Of a stretch of DNA of 64,000 nucleotides, positions 42,804-53,625 are shown one piece after another. Both the position numbers and the translations under genes were made by a program. Within the stretch, counting starts at the first letter, position 1; each line of letters opens with the position of its first letter. Source of the DNA: Hymenoscyphus infarciens. Lineage: Eukaryota; Ascomycota; Leotiomycetes; Helotiales; Helotiaceae. The stretch is taken from assembly GCA_001414345.1 (NCBI GenBank), contig LLCB01000157.1, positions 1-64,000 of the forward strand, written 5' to 3'. Under the pieces are notes generated by a model. The model did not search any database, was not told where the DNA came from, and saw only the letters and a program-made list of their open reading frames with translations.

Positions 42804-43887
42804 TTAGATCTTGATAGCAGACTCAAGAGCCTTACGCTTCTTCTCAGTACGGGCGTTGGCCTTAGCACCCATGACACCACCACCCCAGTGTCGCTTGGCC
42901 TCCTCAAACTTGTCACTGTAACCCTCCTTGATGGCGGAAACCAACTTTGAGAACTCGCTCTTGTCCTCGGATCGAACCTCGGAGATGGCGAGAACAGCAG
43001 CAGTCTTCTTGTGGACGACTGTGCCGAGTCTGGCCTTACCCTTGATGATGGCATATGGGATACCCATCTTCTTGCAGAGAGCTGGGAGGAAGATAACCAA
43101 CTCAATTGGGTCAACATCGTTGGGGATGAGGACCAAAGCAGCCTTCTTGTTCTCAATCAAGCCGACAACGTGGTTGAGACCGTACTTGACGGCATATGGC
43201 TTCTTTGAGACATCCTCCTTCTTCTTGCCCTCCTTGATGGCGGTGGCCTCCTTCAAGAGACGCTCCTTCTTCTCGGCCTTGGACTCTGGGCGGTATTTGT
43301 TGAGAAGCTTGAATGCCTGGGCAGCGGTGTTGCGGTCGAGGACATTTTGGAATTGGGCGATCGCAGGTGGGACCTTGAGGCGCATGTTCAAGATCTTCTT
43401 TTGGCGTTGAAGACGGACATACTCGGGCCACTTCACCATACGGGAGAGGTTTCGTCTAGGCTGGATATCTTGACCGATGCCATAGTTTCGGGTGCGCTTC
43501 TCGATGAGAGGGTTCTGACACCAAGTAAGTATCTCGAGAAGGGGATGGGAGGGTGTGAGTACATACCTTTGGGGCCTTCTTTGCGCCTGAACCGGCTTTT
43601 CCCTGTGGGAATGGGGCTGGAGCAGCCTTCTTTCCTGACTTTGGAGGCTATCATTGAGAAAAGAATACATCAGCGAATATGTTCACTAATGAAATTCTTT
43701 GAACTCTAAAGAGACCACACTGGCATTGCTGCGCAGATGTAGCTCAAGCCAAATCATCATCAACACCCGAAGGCAGTTGACGGGACACGCATCTCGACAT
43801 GCGATTGCTCGTAGCGGTCGGAGAGAGGCGGCGGCGAATAAAGAGTATCACGTATCAAGTATCATATATAAAGGCATAGCTTACCAT
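42804..43887 (-). CDS. RPL8: 60S ribosomal protein eL8 (RPL8/L7a)
   Basis: CDS complement(join(42804..43514,43567..43647,43885..43887)), 264 residues. The first coding exon is just the ATG, followed by a 237-bp intron (GTAAGC ... GATAG). Exon 2 gives [20 protein letters not shown] 52-bp intron (GTATGT ... GTCAG) precedes [33 protein letters not shown]. The L7Ae-type RNA-binding domain follows ([47 protein letters not shown]), and the protein ends [27 protein letters not shown]. It is a structural protein of the large ribosomal subunit. Length and sequence match the family throughout. It is divergent to CTU1/NCS6. Confidence 0.97.
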
Positions 43888-44148
43888 GATGGATCGTGTC
43901 GCTGGGGGTGTCGCAGCGATTGTCGTGTGGTGGTTGTCGATGGTCGAAGAGAAAGAGGAAAAGTTTCGAGGGGATTTTGAATTAGATTTGTGCGGTGGCA
44001 GTTCTTCGGCTGATTGGCTGCAGCATCCTTGTCGGTCTTGGCAGAACCACGTGATGGAGGGGATTTCCAAACCGCAGTATGACTTTTCCCACCCAACTCG
44101 ATTTCTCGTGAGGCATTCCAGCATTTATCTCCTTTTAATTCTTCGACC
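43888..44148. promoter_or_regulatory. Bidirectional promoter with E-box, eL8 / CTU1
   Basis: Only 261 bp separate the two start codons. CACGTGA at 44048-44054 (TCACGTG on the minus strand) is a Cbf1-type E-box, 161 bp from the eL8 ATG and about 95 bp from the CTU1 ATG. Cbf1 is known to act at ribosomal-protein promoters in some ascomycetes; its use here is inferred. Confidence 0.5.
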
Positions 44149-45444
44149 ATGGCGCCAACATTATGCGCCATATGCGAGACTGCTCGCGCCTTGATAATCC
44201 GACCAAAGAACCACCAGAAACTCTGCAAAGAGTGTTTCATTTCCATCTTCGAAGCCGAAATCCATCACACAATTACCTCCACCTCCCTCTTCGCGCGCGG
44301 AGACCGAATAGCGATCGGAGCATCTGGAGGAAAAGACTCTACAGTACTCGCATCAGTATTGAAGACCCTCAATGAACGATACGATTATGGCTTAGAACTG
44401 GTTCTCCTGAGTATTGATGAAGGAATCAAGGGCTATCGGGATGACTCCCTCGAAACTGTCAAGCGCAACGCGGTACAATACGATATGCCACTAAAGATTG
44501 TCGGCTACGACGAATTGTATGGGTGGACGATGGACCAAGTGGTTGAGGTTATTGGGAAGAAGGGGAATTGTACATACTGTGGAGTGTTTCGACGACAAGC
44601 ACTGGACCGAGGAGCGAAAATGCTAGGAATAAAGCATGTTGTTACTGGACACAATGCAGACGATATCGCGGAGACTATTCTGATGAATTTATTGAGAGGA
44701 GATTTGCCACGTCTGGCCCGAAGCACCAGTATCGTCACCGGAGATTCAGCGAGCGATGTGCGGAGGAGCAAGCCGCTGAAATATGCCTATGAGAAAGAAA
44801 TCGTTCTCTACGCGCATCACAAGAAGCTAGATTACTTCACAACAGAGTGTCTCTACAGCCCGGAGGCTTTCAGAGGCAGTGCCAGGAGTCTCATCAAAAA
44901 TCTGGAACGAGTCAGACCAAGTGCGATTCTCGATGTCGTGCGAAGTGGAGAGGACATGGCAAAATTAGTGCCGGAAGAAGTGACCGGAATCAGTCAATGC
45001 AAAAGCCAAAAAGTCTCGTTGTCAAGTGCTGATGGCGAGGAAGAAGGCGCAGGAGGCTGTGGAAGCACCGGAAGGAACAGTGGTGGAGAAATGGCGGATA
45101 TGGAAAAGAAATTACAGCAAGATGAAGAGGCTTCTTCAAGAGAAGTTGATGTCTCATCACTAGCATCGAGTACGGTTAATATTCAAACTCAAGAGAAGAA
45201 AGGGTTCAATCCCAAGACTGGGAAGACAGGTAGGAAGGATCAAAGTCGCAAGCTTGTCAAGCAGACTTTGGGATCTTGCAAAAAGTGCGGGTACATGTCC
45301 AGTCAAGAGATTTGCAAGGCTTGCAATCTTCTGGAGGGGTTAAATAAAAACAGACCCCAAATGGAGATTGAGATAGATGTCGAGGACGAAGAAAGTTCTA
45401 CTCTTCGACGGAGAATGGAGGGAGTGGCTCTCGCTGCTGGGTGA
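44149..45444 (+). CDS. NCS6: Cytoplasmic tRNA 2-thiolation protein CTU1/NCS6
   Basis: A single exon of 431 residues. An N-terminal zinc pair-of-CxxC (C6/C9 with C26/C29) precedes the PP-loop ATPase motif SGGKDST at residues 59-65. The conserved [11 protein letters not shown] segment, [11 protein letters not shown] and the [15 protein letters not shown] block follow. The C-terminal zinc motif is [16 protein letters not shown] (C377, C380, C389, C392). An insertion of about 80 low-complexity residues (Ser/Glu/Gly-rich, about 285-365) separates the catalytic core from the C-terminal zinc module. With CTU2/NCS2 and Urm1 it thiolates the wobble uridine (U34) of Lys, Glu and Gln tRNAs. All catalytic cysteines seen in the family are present. 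Confidence 0.97.
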   Translation: MAPTLCAICETARALIIRPKNHQKLCKECFISIFEAEIHHTITSTSLFARGDRIAIGASGGKDSTVLASVLKTLNERYDYGLELVLLSIDEGIKGYRDDSLETVKRNAVQYDMPLKIVGYDELYGWTMDQVVEVIGKKGNCTYCGVFRRQALDRGAKMLGIKHVVTGHNADDIAETILMNLLRGDLPRLARSTSIVTGDSASDVRRSKPLKYAYEKEIVLYAHHKKLDYFTTECLYSPEAFRGSARSLIKNLERVRPSAILDVVRSGEDMAKLVPEEVTGISQCKSQKVSLSSADGEEEGAGGCGSTGRNSGGEMADMEKKLQQDEEASSREVDVSSLASSTVNIQTQEKKGFNPKTGKTGRKDQSRKLVKQTLGSCKKCGYMSSQEICKACNLLEGLNKNRPQMEIEIDVEDEESSTLRRRMEGVALAAG

Positions 45445-46543
45445 TAGATCTAGATCATAAAATATAAAGTTCATTACCAATTGTAAGGTTTCGGAGGAAG
45501 TAATATGCGATTTTTTGTGCCCCATGAATATCAGTGCTTTTCCCTTCTACTTACAGACTCCTACATTTTTCGCCTGCAGCATGAGAGAGAGGATAGAAGA
45601 AGTTGAATTTTAAGTAGCTAATAGTAGATCACCTAATACTCCTATCCTGCAGAAAAATCTTACAGGATGATCTTATAAAAATTCGACCGGAATCAAGGAT
45701 TGTTCTGCGGGGGTTACCTAGGAATAGTCGCGAAATATTTTTGAGAGCTGCTGTTCGTAGGTCACCTATTATCTTGTAGAAATATCTCGTCAAAATATTT
45801 GAGCTATTCGTAAGTGCTCTACCGATAACCACATGGTCTACATCTTGTGAAAATATCGTGTAAGAAGATTCAAGCTAAGTATAGGTTGTCCGTGAATCAA
45901 TAGTATAGGCAGTTTATAGATTATCTGGAAAGATTGACAAGTATCTTTAATTTCACATTTTGCGCTTCACCGAGCGCGTCGCTTATGGAGGGTGAAATCT
46001 ACTGGATGTATTTAGAAAAAAATCCAAGAATGCATGTGTTGAAAAAATAAAGCATTCAAGCTGAAACGGCGCAAACTTAATCCAAGTCGGAAATGAAAAG
46101 GCTAAATTGCTAATCCTTCCACAGGGTCTACTGGTTGACAGATCTCTTAGCTACTTATTTGGGTTATGAATGTAAAATGAATGATTCTACCTCAACGGTT
46201 ACCTAGTGACGAATTCATGTTGAATTCTTAAACAACAAGCCCCCCGACTAGAGGAATTTCAGACAATATGATTCTACTGAATGCATGAATGCTGAACGTT
46301 CGATGCAAGTTCCTTAGCTACTGAAACGTAAGTGTGAATATTTCATTTTCCGACGAAATGTGTCATGAGAGAAGACTTTAATTGATTTATGGCTATCTAC
46401 ACCTGGACTCTCTTCCCGACCCCCACAGGGCCTGACACTTGTAGTACAAATCTCATTTCCCACCAATATCAAGGCATAAACTTCAAAGTTTTAAGAATAT
46501 GATCAAACCGTGCCTTTCTTCTGCAATGGCAATTCCTAGTTAC
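45445..46543. other. Intergenic spacer
   Basis: There is no gene. The first half carries diverged tandem repeats (listed separately); the rest is ordinary AT-leaning sequence. Confidence 0.4.
45620..45890. repeat. Three diverged copies of an approximately 65-130-bp unit
   Basis: Recurring words in the same order: GTAG(A/G)TCACCTA, ATC(C)TTGTAGAAA or ATCCTGCAGAAA, a GTCAAAATATTTGAG-like word, then TCGTAAG. Copies start near 45624, 45757 and 45835. Similarity is low but the order of words repeats. It could be an old tandem duplication or a remnant of a repeat family. Confidence 0.4.
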
Positions 46544-48164
46544 TCATTTTGGGGCTGGTGAAGGGGCACGAACAGTGAGTCCATCAAAGGCATCTTCAAT
46601 GTCATGTACATCTTTGGGGGAGTGCTTGGTACCAATTGGAGTTGCATTCGCTTCAGAAATTTTTCGGAAACCTTGAGGTAGAGGCGGTAGGGAGGGATGG
46701 GATTCTCTACTGCCGAGTGGGGTTGCATTTGCGGCAGACATGTTCTTGGGGACTCGAGGTGGGCGTGGAGATAAAGAGGGCCAGCTTTGGTTACTCTTTT
46801 GTGGACCGAGTGACGGAGGAGCCATGGAGAATCGGTTTTGGCTAGTGCCTGCATATGCAGTAGAAGGAACAGGAAATGGAAGGGGTAAAGATGGACTGTT
46901 TCGGTCGGTGTCTAGTGGAAGCATCTTTGCAGAAACATGTTGGGAAATTTGATTTAGAAGCGGTAGAGACAACTTTTGGCGTTTTGGGGCACTCGGCACG
47001 GTTTCCTCGGGCAGGTCATCGAGATCACTATCATCATCTTCATAAACCTCTGCTTCCATCGTCCAGTATGGCAGTCCCTCTTCGTCATACCCGCTTGGTG
47101 CACGTTCTTCATCTCGTTTTCGCTTCGCAGGGGGATTATTCGACTCGTTATTTGCTTCCTCTTCCTCTTCTTCTTCCTCATCCGTTTCGTCCTCGTCTTC
47201 GTCCTCTCTATTGGCTTTGGTGTTATCGTTTTCGTCTCTGTTAGCGGACGAGGCGGACAACAAGCCTCCGAGGCCCTCTTCGATATCGCCGACCTCAAAG
47301 TCAAACTTTTCCTCCTCAGTTAGACGGGTGTCGAGAAGCTCTTTTTGCAAAACCTCATCTAGTTCTTTGGCTCCACATTTGGACTTGATGATTTCACTCT
47401 GCGGTAACAAAGGAGCGGCATAATCGAAGTCCGACTATCAACAAACAAACCATGTTAGCAAAGATGGAACCCAAAGACCATAAAAGAATGACCAAGAGCA
47501 TACCTGAATTCCCACCTCAATACCATATTGTGCCTCCACGACGGTCTGATGGGTGGACCAAAAGCTGACTACATCAAAACCTTCATATCCCTCGATCTGA
47601 TAAATTGCTCTGCTGAGCTCATCTGACAATCTTTCGAATTCTTCTTCTGTCTTGACGGACTTTCTACGCATCTGGCGCGCCTTGAGGAGGCAAAATTGAG
47701 CCCACTACAACACAATTAGAATATGTTTTTCTCGTTGACTCAGGGGCCAGGAGCAGTGTGTCAGAATAGAAAATGCTCCCGACCACTAAGAATAGGAGTT
47801 AAAAAGGGGGGGCAAGGGAAAAGTTGCATACGGCCATTTCCATATTTTTGCGATCGATGGTCGGACACTTATTCACTACCTTGAAGCAGTAGCCTTGATA
47901 ACGTAGCTTCTCTGCCACCCAGTAGAAATCATTGCTGAGCCATGGCAGTGTACCACCTAGTGGTAATGTGAGTCCCCATCTCGCCCAAAAGGGCTTTCTT
48001 TTGAGTTTGGGTACCGGGGTAAGCTGCGCTTCAATGGGGAATGTGGCCGTGGCAAGGGGTGAATGGTGGTGCTGCGACTCGGTAGTGCCGTTGAGAGGAA
48101 TATGAGGAGAGTTGGATGGTGGTGGCGGAGAGGCATCGGGGACCTGGGATTCGTCGGTCGACAT
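46544..48164 (-). CDS. Unrecognised nuclear-type acidic protein
   Basis: CDS complement(join(46544..47434,47504..47704,47832..48164)), 474 residues. Introns are 127 and 69 bp with canonical ends, all phase 0 (NMEMA|WAQFCLLKARQMRRK and GIQ|SDFDYAAPLL). The N-terminal 50 residues are Pro/Ser-rich. A conserved-looking globular part follows (WARWGLTLPLGGTLPWLSNDFYWVAEKLRYQGYCF to about SFWSTHQTVVEAQYG). The C-terminal half has a long run of Glu/Asp (DEDEDETDEEEEEEEE), a PAKRKRDEE basic patch that could be a nuclear-localisation signal, and Pro/Ser-rich sequence with two imperfect repeats of a SAANATP/SEANATP segment. I do not recognise the family; no catalytic motif is seen. Confidence 0.75.
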
Positions 48165-49353
48165 GATGATGCGAGGGAGGGTGTTGTGGTATTGAGTTGT
48201 TGACGGGATAAAGGGAAGGTTTGAGGATGATTGCGACAGAATTTATATGTCGTAAAAGTGGAGACTTGGAGCAGCTAGCCCGAGTCTACATTTTTCTATT
48301 GGCTATGGGCTTTACGAGACATCGTTCACTACCTGGAGGTGGCCTGGCTGTCGATGGACACGTGAGACTGGGTGCTATTCACTCGCCAACTGCAATCGAG
48401 TTTAAGCAAAATCCGATTTTTCAAGTACGTATCTCAGTATGATTGCTTTCAAACAATCCACCTGAGCATGTTGAAAAAGTTAGTTAGATAAACAGGGTTT
48501 GCATAAAGAAACTCGTAAAGGTTGGATAGATGTGAGCAAAGTATACAAATTAATAGTTCAATGCTCACTGAACTTGTCTTTCTCAAAGAATACTCTGATA
48601 AGCTGAATCTTGCCTACCTCTATGTCAACTTATCTCTCAGTCGACAACTTCTCCCATGACAAGCTTTTCTTCCAAAATATACAGGAGAAAACAAGGTTTC
48701 TGAGTTATTAAGAATTGATTTCTCGCGTAAATACCCCGATTGAAAAACAATAATAAAACCCGGCTTACCTCTTACTCTAATTTCCTTCTTCTAAACAAGT
48801 AGTACTCTGCTGCTCAGCGGGAAAAGAGACGCGGAGGAAATAAGCGAGAAGGGGAAGTGAGCCCCATAAAGTATTTCAGAGCTTTTTAAGTACTCCGGAA
48901 CTATTAAAGTAGTATTTTAGGATACCAATAGTAACAATTATAGTCTTTTTTCCAAGAAAGATTTGAGGTGATTCCATTAAAGGGTAAAATGATAGACAAC
49001 AACTGGACTACATTCATTCCTCATTGGCGAGAAGATGAGAGATAGCAGAATGAAAACAATGGGACTTCGTTCTTTGCAGGTTCTCATTCTCAGATTATGA
49101 ACAACCTTAGGTCATTCAAAACCCGCGCTGAACATATCAAGTGTAATTTAATGTTAAACCCTACTGGAACTCAACTGGAAAGCTGACTAGGTGTGAAGGA
49201 GAGAAGTCATTGACCCTGAATTTGCAAGCGGATATGAGCAGAGATTCCGTCGGACCTTCGCATCAATTTCGAGTCTGAGTCAGCTCATTTGAGGATAAAC
49301 CTCCTCGTATAACTACCGGGACAGTCTTAAGAAGGCGTTCATCAGAAATAGCA
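48165..49353. other. Intergenic spacer
   Basis: It includes the promoter of the minus-strand gene. I see no gene, repeat or element ends. Confidence 0.4.
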
Positions 49354-50195
49354 ATGGCCACAAGCATGAGTTTATACATATATCCTGACATGCAGCACTT
49401 TCTGCCACCGCCCTTCCCTATCGGGTACGGCAAGCACCCTCAACATTTTCTACAAGATGGCTCCAACTCCAACTTGTTTGACGCCTTCTCCACAAAGCTC
49501 TTCGATCCCGAGCCCTTACTATTATTGTATTCATCAAGACTGAGGTTGAATTTGAATTAGGTACCCACTCTCGCCAAATGAACAGTCACGAACGTATTTA
49601 GGTGGCCCCCGCCCGCGCGCTTCACGACTCCGAGATCTTCCAATTCATACCCGGCAATGATCCAGCAACACTTCCGCCGCCTGATCTCGGCCCCATGTTG
49701 TCTGCCCCTCCATTCCCCATCCCAATCTCGATTTTCCATGCCGCATTGGATGCTCGAGTACCGATCACAATTGCCGTTATTTACGCGGCTACAACCACAA
49801 TCTTGAATGCATATGATCGATTAAATGGAAACAAACCATAGGCATTCAGCAAAACGAAGGCATTTTTCTGGTTTGTGGTGGCTCACATTGTGTTTTTGGC
49901 AGTATACTCTGGTTGGACTTTGAGGGTTTGGTTCGAGCTGTCTACAGAATCGTATCTTCGGGATCACGAGGATTCGCCAGGACGGTGGACAGTTTATGCA
50001 AAAGGCATGGAGTGCCTGGGCTTGGAAATGCTATTGCAAATTAAGGAACACTTTCTAAGTGGACTTCCGAAAACCCTTCGACTACTAGCATTCCCCTCAA
50101 TGCTATGGGCACGCCAAATTCTACTGACATTGGACGTTTATGGAATGAGGGTCTGGCATTTCAAGATGGTAGGCTTGCCAGAATACTTAAGATAA
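49354..50195 (+). pseudogene. Truncated ELO-type fatty-acid elongase pseudogene
   Basis: A frame at 49602-49841 carries PPDLGPMLSAPPFPIPI and ALDARVPITIAVIYAATTTILN, and the same frame continues after a TAG (49839-49841) as AFSKTKAFFWFVVAHIVFLAVYSGWTL. This matches the N-terminal part of fungal GNS1/SUR4 elongases, where Trp is expected at the stop (KPWAFSKT). After a frameshift near 49923 the frame reads VDSLCKRHGVPGLGNA, meets a TAA (50042-50044), and continues to GRLWNEGLAF near 50150. The catalytic HxxHH half is absent. The ATG frame at 49354-49560 may be the former first exon. Elongases condense malonyl-CoA with acyl-CoA in the ER; this copy cannot. Family assignment is from remembered motifs. 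Confidence 0.6.
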
Positions 50196-50587
50196 TTGTT
50201 TCATGTCTCTGCTTTAATTTCAGCTTAACTATGTTTAAATGAATTACTTGCTCTAAATCTTCAAAAGAATAATTGGACAAACAATGGAGGAATTTAATGC
50301 GAGAGTGTGAGACATAATACTGCATTTTTGTATTTTTGATCTTCTTATGAGAGTTGAGGTAGAAGTCCAATCTTCCTTTTGAACTCGGCTGAAAGAACTC
50401 AGAGCGTTAACGCCAGTGACCCTAGGATGAACCCGACAGATATGGATTTCGAATAGAACCCTAGAGACACGTCCATGTACCTCAACGCGATTCTAGTTGT
50501 CGACCTTGAATTGTTAAACATGTGGACTCTTGTGCTCTAAAATCTCATCCTTCAAACCTGACAACCACCCACTACTAAAGGACAAAA
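50196..50587. other. Spacer between two pseudogenes
   Basis: I see nothing recognisable. Confidence 0.35.
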
Positions 50588-51275
50588 ATGGATTTTCCAC
50601 AAACTTCCTCTGGAGATCAGTATTCTAGTCTATTCATAACTACTCGTCCAACAACACATTCCCATTATTTCGAAAAAGGCACCCACCCGTCATCTCCGCT
50701 GCGTTTTCGTCCTAGAGGAAGTGGTCTCTATCCAGCACCACAACGAGTCAACAAGTAGCTACACAGTGAGGCGATAACACTTCTGTATTCCAAGAACAGT
50801 TTTCAATTTCCAACTATTGCGAACGGGGACTCACCCATCGTTGTGACAGAGGGACAGCCATCCTTCAAAGTCTTCATATTCGAATTTCCCCATTCCTTCG
50901 CCAAATCGGGCCCGAAGCAGCTGCGTTTATTCGCCTCATACTCATGGTATTTCCTCATTGAGAAGAGGTAAGGTTACCTAAAGAGGAGCTCAGTGACCTA
51001 GAACTTGTTCGGGAGATGTGCAAGAATCTCACTACCCTCGACTTATTGCTTGGACCAGTGCATCAGTTAGGCCGACTAGCCGAGAGACGAGAGAGGTCCT
51101 ATGTCAACTCGACTTCCGTTTCAAAGGAATAATCACAGTGAAGTTGCTTATTGTGGATGTCCTAGGAAACTACAAACAAAGGGCCGACAGGTATTCTAAG
51201 GATCTCATAAGGGTAATTGACAAACGTGGGTGGAACATCCAAACTCGGTTGCAGAGAATGAGAACAGAGAGATAA
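50588..51275 (+). pseudogene. F-box-like fungal family pseudogene
   Basis: From ATG 50588 the frame reads to RVNK, then TAG at 50756-50758, and continues LHSEAITLLYSKNSFQF. That equals the family segment VNKQIHSEALxxLYxxNxFxF with Gln changed to stop. A frameshift follows, after which FLRQIGPEAAAFIRLILMVFP is readable, then TGA (50959-50961) and a more degraded tail with an 85-codon open stretch (51018-51275). The IGPxxAxxIRxI motif is typical of the same expanded fungal family. The gene is clearly inactivated. Confidence 0.55.
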
Positions 51276-51471
51276 ATTTGGGATTATTTGGGTTGGCGGA
51301 GAGATGGGGGAAAAAGGGAAGGGCAGGTTTGGGCAGTACGTTCTTGTGAATTTTGTACCTCTTACACTGCATTCTAGGTTTCTAAATCAAAGAATTTAGA
51401 TTCAGATACTTGAATCTGAGTTGTATTATGAGCAGAATGACAATCTCAGCCTCGTCAACGAAGCTACCATC

Positions 51472-52779
51472 CTAAAATCCCTGTCTCTCCTTTGGAGCAT
51501 AACCCTCCTCCAAGAAAGCAACATCCTCCTTGCTCAATCCACCTGAACTAGCAAACTTCACACTCTCAACCGCCTGATCAATTCGCTCCTTGCTGCTCAA
51601 TCCAATGATCGGATTTACAGATTGCTTTCCCAAGCACCAAGCTGTTGCAATGGTAGCCATAGAAACATTCTTCTTCTTGGAGAGCTCTTCAACTCGGTTG
51701 ATGACTTGCTTGTCAATCTCGGCCTCCTTGCCTCGAATCATGGCGTTGAGCATGCGATCTGACTTCTCGCGAACGGTGTCACGACTGTTGTATGGACGGG
51801 AAAGAGCTCCTCTGGCGATTGGGGACCAGGGGATGAGTCCAACGCCTGTGTCAAGACAGTAAGGGATCATTTCACGTTCTGAAGGAGATGGTTAGTGGAG
51901 TTCTAAAAAGGAGTTGAAATGAAACTTACCTTCCTCTCGGTACAAGAGATTGTAGTAGTTTTGCATCGAGATGAACTTGTGCCATCCATGTTTCTCTGCG
52001 ACATTCTGCAAAGTTTGGAACTCCCAAGCAGCCATCTACCACATGAAGTTAGTAAGAGATTCAGGCCTTTCTAAACACTGCTTCTTTTGTATTTTATTTT
52101 GGAAAAGTCTAGAACAATGAGATTCATTCTCCGAAAACGTGTAGAAGAATGAACATCATTGTTCAAGACTATATGAAACAATGGGAGGGCGGGGTATACG
52201 AAGAGGAAATATCGGGAGTCTGAATCCTAAACCGGAAAAAACGGAGAAGGGAAAACTTACACTACTAGCACCAATGTACCTAACCTTGCCACTCTCAATA
52301 ACATCATTCAAAGCCCTCATCACCTCCTCTCTTGGTACATTCCGATCCAACCGATGAATCTGCAAAACATCGATATGAGTCCCCAACCTCTCCACACTCG
52401 CATCAACCGCATCCAAAATATGTTTTCGACTCAAGCCAATCTGGTTAACCAACTCGCCATCATTCGCAACCATAAAATTCGCAGTTTGTTTGCCATCCTC
52501 GACAACGGGGAAATAGCATTTCGAGAGAATGACTACCTTGCTCCTTGGGATTTCGTATTTCTTGAGAGCTTTTCCGATGATACGCTCGGATTCTCCGTTA
52601 GAGTAGACATCGGCTGTGTCCCAGGTGTTGAGTCCGACGTCGTAAGCGTGTTTTAGGAGGGGGAGAGAGGCTTCTTCATTGAGGACCCACTCTTGCCATT
52701 GAGAAGAACCATATGACATTGCTCCCAAGACGACTTTGGAGATTTTCAATCCCGAGTTTCCGAGGCGTGTGTACTCCAT
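51472..52779 (-). CDS. Aldo-keto reductase (aryl-alcohol-dehydrogenase-like)
   Basis: CDS complement(join(51472..51878,51930..52035,52261..52779)), 343 residues. Introns of 225 and 51 bp are canonical (GTAAGT ... GGTAG; GTAAGT ... TTCAG) and join [16 protein letters not shown] and [12 protein letters not shown]. The catalytic tetrad is complete: Asp54, Tyr59, Lys87 and His142 ([28 protein letters not shown]). The NADP-binding C-terminal part has [16 protein letters not shown] and NPIIGLSS. Relatives reduce aryl aldehydes and aflatoxin-type intermediates; the substrate is not predictable. The start is the ATG at 52779, matching the typical [15 protein letters not shown]-terminus. Confidence 0.92.
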
Positions 52780-53625
52780 TGTTGTAGAGTTTGAGGATGA
52801 TTTGTTTGATTTGTTGGGTTGAATCAAAGTTTACTGAGGTGTATCGGATACAAATATGCGAGGGGTATTATTCGCTTGATCTTAATGACGAAGTGGCTTG
52901 TTTCTAACTCTTTCTCTTTCATCTTCAGCTGCGGGGACCTCGCTATTTATCTTTTCAGCAATAGATTGTCCGATTATCTCCATCTTTAACTCCATTCAAT
53001 GAACTAAGAGATCTGAGGGGCAAAGTCCCATTCATACTGCCGAAGTGGGGTACCTCTCATGATACCTCAGGTCAGAACTGGGGTTCCTTTCTTGTGGGTG
53101 GGCGACGTCAATTTGCCAGAAACATGATTGGTTTGAGGCTAGATGATCCATTACTAAGAGGATTTCGGTGCTAAACTTTGATCTTGATGTTCATTGGTAT
53201 TTTCTCTTCTTAGATCCGAAGTTGGAACGTTTTTTCGGAGGTGGAGATAAAGGAGTTACCAAAAAAAAAACCACAGAAAGCATCGTCTTATTAATAACTC
53301 TGAGTCTTTTTTGGTTTCACGAGAAGCACAGTAATATAATAAATGAACATGATTCAAGATAGGATTCGCGATGATGGAGATATAATTTTCATCTGAGGTT
53401 TCTGCCCCTCGTCAAAACGTCACTTCCCACCCCGCTTCTCGACCCCCTGAAAAGCGACAGAGATAAGGTTACTTACTACAACGTACCAACGATGTATTTT
53501 TGGAACGGAAATATGAAAACATACCTTCATAAACACCACCATGCCGAGAGTCACAACGATATAAGGACACATCGATTGCCAAACTAACAATCATCCCACC
53601 CAATAAATCCTCACCAACACCAAAC
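52780..53625. promoter_or_regulatory. Divergent spacer between AKR and OCD-family genes
   Basis: It holds the 5' flanks of both genes and no gene of its own. A run of nine to ten A lies near 53261, and a short ACC/AAC-rich leader precedes the OCD-family ATG. Confidence 0.4.

Noticed and set aside
45195..45225. GGTTCAATCCC, a tRNA B-box-like word
   Set aside because: It lies inside the CTU1/NCS6 coding sequence with no A box or acceptor stem around it.
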